Shown here: positions 46,296 through 53,090 of the stretch, piece by piece
How the letters are laid out: every line of letters starts with the position of its first letter
Numbering within the stretch: position 1 is the stretch's first letter
Assembly: GCF_015767245.1 (NCBI RefSeq)
Contig: NZ_JADOTV010000004.1
Location: 62,001 to 126,000 of the forward strand
Direction of reading: 5' to 3'
Source: Aureivirga sp. CE67
GTDB lineage: Bacteria; Bacteroidota; Bacteroidia; Flavobacteriales; Flavobacteriaceae
DNA: 64,000 bases
Made by a program: the position numbers and the translations under genes
The notes under the pieces: generated by a model
The model's database searches: none
What the model was told of the DNA's origin: nothing
Seen by the model: only the letters and a program-made list of their open reading frames with translations

Positions 46296-47099
46296 ATGAT
46301 GAAGAAAAAAATCTTTGTTTCCATGGCAGCCGTTGGTTTAGCTATTGGATGTTCTACAGTACCGATTACAAATAGGTCAAGAGTAAATTTCGTGAGTGAT
46401 GCGAAAGTTTTGCCAATGAGTTTTCAACAGTATGATGAATTTTTAGCAAATAATCCTAAATCTAAGGATGTTGCTAAAACAAATGAAATTAAAGAAGTAG
46501 GAAGAAGGATTTCTGAAGCAGTAGATAAGTTTATGCGAGCGAATAATATGGCTTCTGAAGCAGATAGTTATCGTTGGGAATTTAATCTTATCGAAGATCA
46601 AACAATTAATGCTTGGTGTATGCCAGGTGGAAAAGTTGTATTCTATACAGGAATTTTACCAATTGCTGAAAATACAGATGGAATTGCAGCAATTATGGGG
46701 CATGAAGTTGCACATGCTTTTGCAAAACACGGACAAGAAAGAATGACTACAGGACAGTTGCAACAATATGGAGGGTTAGCTGTAGCTTTTGCAACTTCTG
46801 GAGAAAGTCAGAAAAAGCAAGAAATGTGGAATATGGCTTATGGAGTAGGTTCTCAATTAGGTGTTTTAAAATATAGTAGAGTACACGAAGATGAAGCGGA
46901 TAAACTAGGAATGGTTTTTATGATTATGGCAGGGTATGAGCCAGAAGAAGCTGTGCAGGTTTGGGTTCGTATGAAAGAAAAAACAGGAGGAAGTAGTACG
47001 CCAGAGTTTATGAGTACGCATCCTTCAAATGATTCTCGAATTAAAGCTTTGCAAGCATATCTTCCAGAAGCAAAACGTTTGGCAGCTCAGTATAAATAA
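46296..47099 (+). CDS. M48 family metallopeptidase lipoprotein
   Basis: 267 residues with lipobox AIGC (Cys 19). The zinc motif HEVAHAFAKH (HExxH) is near residue 140 and the third ligand is in EDEADKLGMVFM. MPGGKVVFYTGIL is the conserved M48 strand. It belongs to the small envelope proteases akin to LoiP/YcaL. The STHPSNDSRIKAL end is typical. A terminator follows. Confidence 0.92.
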   Translation: MMKKKIFVSMAAVGLAIGCSTVPITNRSRVNFVSDAKVLPMSFQQYDEFLANNPKSKDVAKTNEIKEVGRRISEAVDKFMRANNMASEADSYRWEFNLIEDQTINAWCMPGGKVVFYTGILPIAENTDGIAAIMGHEVAHAFAKHGQERMTTGQLQQYGGLAVAFATSGESQKKQEMWNMAYGVGSQLGVLKYSRVHEDEADKLGMVFMIMAGYEPEEAVQVWVRMKEKTGGSSTPEFMSTHPSNDSRIKALQAYLPEAKRLAAQYK

Positions 47100-47116
47100 T
47101 ATTATAAACATAGAGT

Positions 47117-47152
47117 TAAAAAAGAGGTCTTAATTTAAGGTCTCTTTTTTTG
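47117..47152 (+). terminator. Intrinsic terminator after the M48 gene
   Basis: Stem AAAAAGAGGTCTTA with TAAGGTCTCTTTTT (two G-U pairs), followed by T. Confidence 0.75.
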
Positions 47153-47380
47153 TTTTATGAAAAATATGTTTTTAAATAGGTGTTAAAACTATAAGATTTA
47201 TTCTAGATATTCAGAAAGAAAGAATATAAATTGTAAGTAAATATGGAATAAATTCGTTTTATGTTTAAAGTTTTTATAACTTTAAAACGAGTCGAAAGAT
47301 TGTTTTTAAAACAAAGCAATTTTAATAGCGTAAAATCTCATTTTTACTTAGAAAATAACTAGAAAATCAGAATATCATAA

Positions 47381-47992
47381 ATGAATTATTTAGCACATAC
47401 TTTTTTATCTTTTAACAATGAAAATATTTGTATTGGAAATTTTATAGCAGATGCTGTAAAGGGAAAACAGTATTTGGATTTTGAAGAAGAAATTCAGTTA
47501 GGAATATTGTTGCATAGAGCTATTGACGAGTTCACTGATGCGAATCCGATATTTAAAAGAAGTAAAAAAAGATTAGATGAAAAGTATAGGCATTATGCTG
47601 GAGTAATTATTGATATTTTTTATGATCATTTTTTGGCAAAAAACTGGGAATCTTATTCCTCTATAAAATTGAATGATTATTCACAAAGAGTTTATGATTT
47701 ATTAGAAAAAAATAAAGAAATTTTACCAGAAAAAGCGCAGCAGTTTTTAGTTTATTTAAAACGAGAAGATATGTTGTTTAATTATCAAAATGTAGATAGT
47801 ATTGAAAAAGTGCTGATTGGGATGAGTAAGCGTACCAAGCATGATTCTTTAATGGAAGAAGCTATCCAGGATTTAAAAGATAATTATTCTAGTTTTGAAA
47901 ATGATTTTCATGAGTTTATGACAGATGTAATCCCTTTTTCTAGAGATCGACTGAAATTAATCAAACAGCAACAAAAATTATTAGAATTATAA
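47381..47992 (+). CDS. Acyl carrier protein phosphodiesterase-like protein (DUF479)
   Basis: 203 residues. MNYLAHTFLSFNNENICIGNFIADAVKG and LLHRAIDEFTDANPIF, YRHYAGVIIDIFYDHFLA are the AcpH/DUF479 signatures, including the HD-type metal ligands. AcpH removes phosphopantetheine from ACP, but many family members are untested. It is a single gene. Confidence 0.87.
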   Translation: MNYLAHTFLSFNNENICIGNFIADAVKGKQYLDFEEEIQLGILLHRAIDEFTDANPIFKRSKKRLDEKYRHYAGVIIDIFYDHFLAKNWESYSSIKLNDYSQRVYDLLEKNKEILPEKAQQFLVYLKREDMLFNYQNVDSIEKVLIGMSKRTKHDSLMEEAIQDLKDNYSSFENDFHEFMTDVIPFSRDRLKLIKQQQKLLEL

Positions 47993-47995
47993 GAG

Positions 47996-48020
47996 AAGCC
48001 AATCGAAAGATTGGTTTTTT
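47996..48020 (+). terminator. Intrinsic terminator
   Basis: Stem CCAATC (47999-48004) with GATTGG around GAAA, then T6, directly past the AcpH-like stop. Confidence 0.75.
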
Positions 48021-48055
48021 GTTTCCAAAAAGAAGTGAAGTATAGAAACAAAAAA

Positions 48056-48152
48056 TGGCAAGCTATTTACATCACACTGCTACAACCTAATACCCTTGCT
48101 GTCTTCCGACCCTGGGGGATTCAAAGGGAGCTAGTTGTGTAAGACTTGCCGC
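48056..48152 (-). ncRNA. ffs: Bacterial small signal recognition particle RNA, copy 2
   Basis: About 95 nt on the minus strand. The ends pair as GGCAAG/CTTGCC. The SRP domain hairpin is GTC/GAC closing the same GGAA loop, then AGCAAGGG. Against copy 1 (GCG/CGC) this is a compensated change, so both hairpins are conserved. The rest of the helix is also close, including the ACACAACTAGCTCCCTTTGA strand. A T6 tail follows the end. Confidence 0.92.
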
Positions 48153-48154
48153 TG

Positions 48155-48184
48155 CAAATATACGTAGGTTTTCGTTTTTTGCAA
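48155..48184 (-). promoter_or_regulatory. Promoter of SRP RNA gene copy 2
   Basis: On the minus strand TTG (48182-48184), 19 bases and TATATTTG (48155-48162). It has the same three elements and spacing as the copy 1 promoter, though the spacer sequence differs. Confidence 0.8.
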
Positions 48185-48395
48185 GAGTTTTTGCAATAAA
48201 TTTTAATTTTTCTTTGAGGTTTTGTTTTAAGTTGTTTAAAGTTAGTTTCTTAAAGCTTACATTTTTTTTGTTTTGAAATTAAAATAATATTATTGAAAAA
48301 GAATTTGTGGAAGATTTTTAATAAATCCTTTAAATAAAAAAAATAATAATTGAAAAAAAGTATCTTTGCTATCTTTAAATAAAAGATAAAGAATA

Positions 48396-48989
48396 ATGAA
48401 TAAAGTAATTAAGAAAAAAGGAGTCACTTTTGGTATTATATTAGGAGCTTGCCTATCCTTGTTAACAATTTATAGCTACACAATAAATATTGGGTTATTA
48501 GTATCTCAATGGTTGTTTTTATTAACATTTGCAATTGTTTTAGTTGTAGGAATTTTAGCTATTGCATCAACAATTAAAGGGTTAGAAGGATTTATCACAT
48601 TCAAACAAGCTTTTTCATCTTATTTTATAACAATTGTGATTGGTTTTCTTATTCATATTTTAACTATTTCTTTAGTAGCTAAAATATTTCCAGAAAAAGA
48701 AATGGAGGTTATTGAATTGAGAATTTCTAGTTTAGATAAAATCAAAGAAGATAATTTAGCAAATCAAGCAAAGGCTTTGGAAACTGCAAAATCTGACGAA
48801 GAGAAAGAGCAAATTAAAGAAAGTTTCGGAAAACAGAGAACTGAAATAGAAACAATGAAAAAGAATAGTAGAAAAAGCCCTGGATTTAAAACATACATTC
48901 AAGCTTATGCTTCTTATTTAACTATATATTCTATTTTAGGATTGTTATTATCATTGATTTTAAGAAGAAAAAGACCTGAATTAAACTAA
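48396..48989 (+). CDS. DUF4199 membrane protein
   Basis: 197 residues with four spans, two near the N-terminus (residues 10-30, 36-58), one at 72-95 and one near 165-190. Between them is a charged helical stretch. DUF4199 proteins are common in Bacteroidota and untested. It lies 10 bases before the glycosyltransferase gene. Confidence 0.75.
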   Translation: MNKVIKKKGVTFGIILGACLSLLTIYSYTINIGLLVSQWLFLLTFAIVLVVGILAIASTIKGLEGFITFKQAFSSYFITIVIGFLIHILTISLVAKIFPEKEMEVIELRISSLDKIKEDNLANQAKALETAKSDEEKEQIKESFGKQRTEIETMKKNSRKSPGFKTYIQAYASYLTIYSILGLLLSLILRRKRPELN

Positions 48990-48999
48990 TTTTCTATTT

Positions 49000-49950
49000 A
49001 TGAATTTATCAATCGTTATTCCACTTCTTAATGAAGACGAATCTTTAAAGGAATTACATGATTGGATTGTGAAAGTAATGCAAGCCAATCAATATTCGTA
49101 TGAAATTATCTTCATAGATGATGGAAGTACGGATGATTCTTGGGAAGTGATTACGAAGCTTAAAGAAAAAAATCCGAATGTGAGAGCAATTCGCTTTTTA
49201 CGAAATTTCGGAAAATCTCAAGCTTTGCATGCAGCGTTTAAAGAAACAAGAGGAGATGTGATCATTACTATGGATGCAGATCTTCAAGATAGTCCAGATG
49301 AGATTCCAGAACTTTATGATATGATTGTAAAAGATGGGTATGATTTAGTTTCTGGGTGGAAGAAAAAACGTTATGATTCAGTTATTCGAAAAAATTTACC
49401 ATCTAAGTTATTTAATTGGGCAGCAAGAAAGACTTCAGGAGTACAATTAAATGATTTTAATTGTGGATTGAAATCATATCATAAAGATGTAGTGAAAAAT
49501 GTTGAGGTTTATGGAGAGATGCATCGATATGTCCCTGTACTTGCCAAAAATGCTGGTTTTTCTAAAATAGGAGAAAAGGTGGTAATTCATCAAGCTAGAA
49601 AATACGGAGTTTCTAAATTTGGAATAGATCGTTTTATCAATGGTTTTCTAGATTTAATCTCTATTTGGTTTTTAGCACGCTTTGGAAAAAGACCAATGCA
49701 TCTTTTTGGATTGATGGGAACAATTATGTTTATTGTAGGTTTGTTTGCAGCAGGTTTTATAGGAGCATTGAAGCTTTATAAACTATTTATAGGAGAAAAA
49801 GCAATTCTTATCACTGAGAATCCTTGGTTCTATATTGCATTAACTACAATGATTATAGGAACACAGTTATTCTTAGCAGGATTTATTGGAGAATTAGTGG
49901 TGAGAAATAAACCACATGAAACAAGATATAAGATTAAAGAAGTTATTTAA
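49000..49950 (+). CDS. Glycosyltransferase family 2, polyprenyl-phosphate type
   Basis: 316 residues. IVIPLLNEDESLKEL, FIDDGSTDDSWEVI and the DADLQDSPDEIPELY metal motif form the catalytic domain. Two C-terminal spans (about residues 233-255 and 270-297) match GtrB/DPM1-like enzymes, which put a sugar on undecaprenyl phosphate. It shares an operon with the DUF4199 gene. DUF4199-GT2 pairs are usual in flavobacteria. Confidence 0.87.
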   Translation: MNLSIVIPLLNEDESLKELHDWIVKVMQANQYSYEIIFIDDGSTDDSWEVITKLKEKNPNVRAIRFLRNFGKSQALHAAFKETRGDVIITMDADLQDSPDEIPELYDMIVKDGYDLVSGWKKKRYDSVIRKNLPSKLFNWAARKTSGVQLNDFNCGLKSYHKDVVKNVEVYGEMHRYVPVLAKNAGFSKIGEKVVIHQARKYGVSKFGIDRFINGFLDLISIWFLARFGKRPMHLFGLMGTIMFIVGLFAAGFIGALKLYKLFIGEKAILITENPWFYIALTTMIIGTQLFLAGFIGELVVRNKPHETRYKIKEVI

Positions 49951-49972
49951 TAATAACGTTTAATTAATATTT

Positions 49973-50017
49973 AAACCGTCTTTTGATTTATTCATAATCA
50001 AAAGACGGTTTTTTTAT
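49973..50017 (+). terminator. Intrinsic terminator
   Basis: A 16-bp stem AAACCGTCTTTTGATT with AATCAAAAGACGGTTT, then T7. It is the strongest terminator in the window and isolates the peptide locus from the genes before it. Confidence 0.9.
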
Positions 50018-50195
50018 TGTTTTATGTAAGGTTTTCTTGTGTTTTACAACTTTAAGTTATGAAAATGATATTTTAATATAAATAATATTTGTTAAAATAT
50101 AATAAATAGACATGTATTGTAGTTAATATAGTATTATAACATGTAAAAAAATGTTAAAAAAATAAAAATAACTTTTATTATAAAATATTTTATTC

Positions 50196-50203
50196 TATAT
50201 TTG
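50196..50203 (+). promoter_or_regulatory. Possible -7 element for peptide gene 1
   Basis: TATATTTG, 112 bases before the peptide 1 ATG. No clear TTG at the -33 place. The expected transcript would start near 50209 and carry the pseudoknot leader. Confidence 0.45.
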
Positions 50204-50248
50204 GAATAGAAGAAGAGTAAAAAAAAAGAAATTTTAAAATTGAAATGA

Positions 50249-50288
50249 TAAGACATAAAGCTTCAAGTGTCTTTAAATAAATTGAAGT
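50249..50288 (+). promoter_or_regulatory. Candidate pseudoknot leader of peptide gene 1
   Basis: AAGACA (50250-50255) can pair with TGTCTT (50268-50273). Inside that loop CTTCA (50261-50265) can pair with TGAAG (50283-50287). The crossing pairs make an H-type pseudoknot with loops of 5, 2 and 9 bases, and the last loop is TAAATAAAT. It ends 27 bases before the ATG. The same arrangement precedes peptide gene 2. Confidence 0.6.
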
Positions 50289-50314
50289 ATAACCAAAAAA
50301 TTAATATTTTAATT

Positions 50315-50467
50315 ATGAAAAAATTACAAAAATTATCAGGAGCTAAAACGTTAAACAAAAACGCTCAAAAGCAAATTAATGGTGGGAACTCTAACAGATG
50401 TATTGGAGGATGGTGTCCATCAACTGGAAATTGTGCACCATGTTTTGGTGAAGATCCAATCGGATAG
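50315..50467 (+). CDS. Double-glycine leader peptide precursor, four-Cys core, copy 1
   Basis: 50 residues from the ATG at 50315. A longer frame from 50267 lies in the leader and has no support. Residues 1-24 are a leader (MKKLQKLSGAKTL, then ...QINGG) of the kind cut by C39 exporters; it matches the Bacteroidota GG-leader family in style (TIGR04149-like). The 26-residue core has cysteines at core positions 5, 10, 16 and 19 (C-x4-C-x5-C-x2-C), is rich in Gly and Pro, and ends FGEDPIG. It is likely to be an exported disulfide peptide, a bacteriocin or signal. The exporter and an oxidase are downstream. Confidence 0.85.
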   Translation: MKKLQKLSGAKTLNKNAQKQINGGNSNRCIGGWCPSTGNCAPCFGEDPIG

Positions 50468-50487
50468 TATAATTTAAAATATTAAAC

Positions 50488-50519
50488 AAAATCTCTTACT
50501 GAAAAGTAAGAGATTTTTT
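50488..50519 (+). terminator. Intrinsic terminator after peptide gene 1
   Basis: Stem AAAATCTCTTACT with AGTAAGAGATTTT around GAAA, then T, 20 bases past the stop. Peptide 1 is therefore its own transcription unit. Confidence 0.85.
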
Positions 50520-50605
50520 AATTATATAATATTGTTAAAAATACAGTATTGATTTAAGATTAAAACTAAAAAACAATAAATAATGTATTTAAAATGTTAA
50601 AATAA

Positions 50606-50636
50606 TTGTTTTTTAATCTTTTTGTTTATATGTTTG
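50606..50636 (+). promoter_or_regulatory. Promoter of peptide gene 2
   Basis: TTG at 50606-50608, a 20-base spacer and TATGTTTG at 50629-50636, a full match to the Bacteroidota consensus. It predicts a leader of about 95 bases containing the pseudoknot. Confidence 0.65.
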
Positions 50637-50670
50637 TCAATATAAAATTGATTAGAATATCTAATTGCTA

Positions 50671-50713
50671 TAAGACATAAAACACTTCAGGTGTCTTAAA
50701 ATAAATTGAAGTG
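50671..50713 (+). promoter_or_regulatory. Candidate pseudoknot leader of peptide gene 2
   Basis: TAAGACA (50671-50677) pairs with TGTCTTA (50692-50698). Inside the loop CACTTCA (50683-50689) pairs with TGAAGTG (50707-50713). Compared with copy 1 both stems are longer, and the third loop keeps 8-9 bases rich in A. It ends 22 bases before the ATG. Confidence 0.6.
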
Positions 50714-50735
50714 AATTTCAAACTATATTTTAATT

Positions 50736-50888
50736 ATGAAAAAATTACAAAAATTATCAGGAGCTAAGACGTTAAACAAAAATGCTCAAAAAGAAATTAA
50801 TGGTGGGAACTCAAACTACTGTACAGGAGGATGGTGTCCTTCTACTGGAAGATGTTCACCTTGTTTTGGAGAAGACCCAATCGGATAA
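50736..50888 (+). CDS. Double-glycine leader peptide precursor, four-Cys core, copy 2
   Basis: 50 residues, too short to have been listed by simple ORF calling. The leader is identical to copy 1 except Gln 20 to Glu. The core has the same cysteine spacing and length with four substitutions (core R4Y, I6T, N15R, A17S). All four lie between or beside cysteines while the GGWCPSTG and PCFGEDPIG blocks are unchanged. The two genes are a tandem duplication with a period of 421 bases that includes leader and terminator. Confidence 0.85.
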   Translation: MKKLQKLSGAKTLNKNAQKEINGGNSNYCTGGWCPSTGRCSPCFGEDPIG

Positions 50889-50901
50889 CATAAAATTATT
50901 C

Positions 50902-50933
50902 AATATCCCTTGCTTTTAGTAAGGGATATTTTA
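50902..50933 (+). terminator. Intrinsic terminator after peptide gene 2
   Basis: Stem AATATCCCTT (50902-50911) with AAGGGATATT (50921-50930), then T. It differs in sequence from the peptide 1 terminator. Confidence 0.75.
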
Positions 50934-50957
50934 TTTAACAGTTATATCTAAAATTAA

Positions 50958-51116
50958 ATTGAAAAAATACAAAAATTAGCAGGAGCTAAGACTTTAAGTT
51001 GAGATGCTAAGAAAAAAATCGGTGGAGGTTAAACTACAATTTGTAGAAATGGTAAATGTCCTAATGGAGAATGTCAACCATGTTACCTAATGCCAATTGA
51101 AGATGTATTCGATTAG
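50958..51116 (+). pseudogene. Decayed third copy of the double-glycine peptide gene
   Basis: Reading from 50958 gives KIQKLAGAKTLS, a TGA (51000-51002), DAKKKIGGG, a TAA (51030-51032), then a core with cysteines spaced C-x4-C-x4-C-x2-C and an end VFD before TAG at 51114. There is no ATG: the start area reads ATTGAAAAAATA, as if ATG became TTG and one base was lost. The Cys spacing and leader show common origin with copies 1 and 2. It has no pseudoknot leader. Confidence 0.8.
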
Positions 51117-51397
51117 TAAAATTTAACTCATTTTTTTATTTCTGAAGGAATTATAAGAGTTCTTAGAAAGAAATGAAATTTGAATTTTAGAGCCTTTTCA
51201 AAATTAGAATAAGATATTTTTTTACTTAAGTTTAAATTATTATAATTTTATTTCAAATAGAATTGTATAATTTGCAAATATGTAAAATAGTATGATATTT
51301 TAACTTTGGTAAGGCTCTGTGTGATTATTATATACTATATTTTTCAATAATATTTTATTTATTAACAAACAATTTATTTTTAATATAGAAGTGCAAA

Positions 51398-52999
51398 ATG
51401 GAAGAAAATATTTTTAATTTGATTTATAAATTTTTAGAAATTTATGACATAAAAGTAGATAAAGAGGAAGTAAAGATGCAATTAATGACACATCCTGACT
51501 ATCCTTCTTTGTTTTCAATTACAGATTTATTTAATCATTTTAAGATAGAATCCAGTGCTTTTGAAGTTCCTGTGGAGCCAGAAACTCTTGATTATTTTGA
51601 AGATTCATTTTTAGCTCAGTTTAACAAAGGTCAAGATAAAATAATTGTACTTGTTAAAATAGAAAATGATGATTGGGAAGTATCAACAGATGGGAAAAAA
51701 TTTAAAAAAATAACTAAAGAAGTATTCCTAAAAATGTGGACAGGTATCTGTTTATTAATAGAGAAACCTGAATCTTTAGATATTTCTTCAAATAAAAAAA
51801 GTCTATTACCACTTTCTATAGCTTCTATTTTAATTCCTTTAGTATTAGTTTTTTCTTTTGGATTTAATTCAGGAATAGAATTTATAAATTTTGCTTTATT
51901 ACTTCTCGGAACTACACTTTCTGTGCTGATCGTTTTTCAAGAGTTGGAAATCAATTCTTACTTGGGAGATAAAATTTGTAATTCAGAAGATAATGTAGGT
52001 TGTAATTCTATTATTAAATCAAATTCAAAATTATTAGGTTTAAAATTAAGTGATCTTACTATTTTATTTTTCTCATCGTATTCACTTTTTTGGATAGCAA
52101 CGTCTTTTTTAGGTTTTGCTAATTATACTTTTCCACTAATTGTTGCTTTTTTAGGAATTCCTATTTCTCTTTATTCTCTATATGTTCAAAAGTTTGTTTT
52201 AAAAGATTGGTGTAAACTGTGTTTAGGAACTGTTGCAATATTATTTGCTCAAGCAGGATTATTTTATTTCATGTTTGGTGAATTTGTTTTTAATAAAGAA
52301 TTCTTTACATCAACATTAATCTTCGGAGTTTTCGGAATTATAAGTGCGGGAATCTGGTTTCCATTGAAAAAATTAATCAAGGACAAACAAGAATTGAAAA
52401 AAGCTTATATCTCAAATGCTAGATTTAAAAGAGATCATGAGGTATTTGATACTATATTTAAGCGTGAAGACGAATTACCAAAAGAAAATATTTCTAATGA
52501 AATTGTTTTAGGAAACCCAAATGGTTCTTTTGAGATTATGATGGTTACACATCCATTGTGTAAATATTGTAAGGAAAAACACGAGATTTTAGATAAAATT
52601 CTAGAACTAGATAATGAAAACATCAAAATCATTTTAAGATTTAATTCCTCAGCAGAATCTTTAACGCATGTCAGAGATATTATTCCTTTGAGATTGTTAG
52701 AAATTTATCATGAGCAACCAAATGATATAATGGAAGCGTTACATGATATTTTTGGTTATGATCATGAGCAAAATTATTGGGTTGAGAAATGGAATAAACC
52801 ATCAAAACCTCAATATTTACAAGTTTTAAAAGATGAAAAAGCTTGGTGTGATCAAAATGAGATCAACTTTACACCACTTCCAGTTATAAATGGTAGAAAA
52901 TTTCCTGAAAAATATGAATTTGAAGATATGTTGTACTTCATTGATGAAATGATTGAAGAAAGAGAAAATGAAGTTTCGCAATTATTATTTGTTTCTTAA
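51398..52999 (+). CDS. Pseudo-C39 / VKOR / thioredoxin fusion, probable thiol oxidase of the peptide locus
   Basis: 533 residues. Residues 1-125 look like a C39-like domain (HPDYPSLFSITDLFNHF) without the catalytic Cys. Residues 135-325 are a membrane VKOR domain with Cys 194 and 202 and a CKLC active site at 272-275. Residues 365-533 are a thioredoxin fold with CKYC at 388-391. VKOR-Trx fusions make disulfides in exported proteins using quinone. The place beside four-Cys peptides suggests it oxidises them, and the dead C39 domain may hold the leader. It lies 91 bases before the ABC exporter. Confidence 0.88.
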   Translation: MEENIFNLIYKFLEIYDIKVDKEEVKMQLMTHPDYPSLFSITDLFNHFKIESSAFEVPVEPETLDYFEDSFLAQFNKGQDKIIVLVKIENDDWEVSTDGKKFKKITKEVFLKMWTGICLLIEKPESLDISSNKKSLLPLSIASILIPLVLVFSFGFNSGIEFINFALLLLGTTLSVLIVFQELEINSYLGDKICNSEDNVGCNSIIKSNSKLLGLKLSDLTILFFSSYSLFWIATSFLGFANYTFPLIVAFLGIPISLYSLYVQKFVLKDWCKLCLGTVAILFAQAGLFYFMFGEFVFNKEFFTSTLIFGVFGIISAGIWFPLKKLIKDKQELKKAYISNARFKRDHEVFDTIFKREDELPKENISNEIVLGNPNGSFEIMMVTHPLCKYCKEKHEILDKILELDNENIKIILRFNSSAESLTHVRDIIPLRLLEIYHEQPNDIMEALHDIFGYDHEQNYWVEKWNKPSKPQYLQVLKDEKAWCDQNEINFTPLPVINGRKFPEKYEFEDMLYFIDEMIEERENEVSQLLFVS

Positions 53000-53090
53000 A
53001 TTTTTGAAATAATTTTAATAAGTGTGAAAAAATAATAAATTTGTTCTTATATAAAGTTAATTTATATTTTAAAGATAATAAATAAGATTT

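Noticed and set aside
50267-50314. N-terminal extension of peptide 1 from an earlier start
   Set aside because: It lies in the pseudoknot leader, copy 2 has no such extension, and both copies agree from the ATG at 50315 and 50736.
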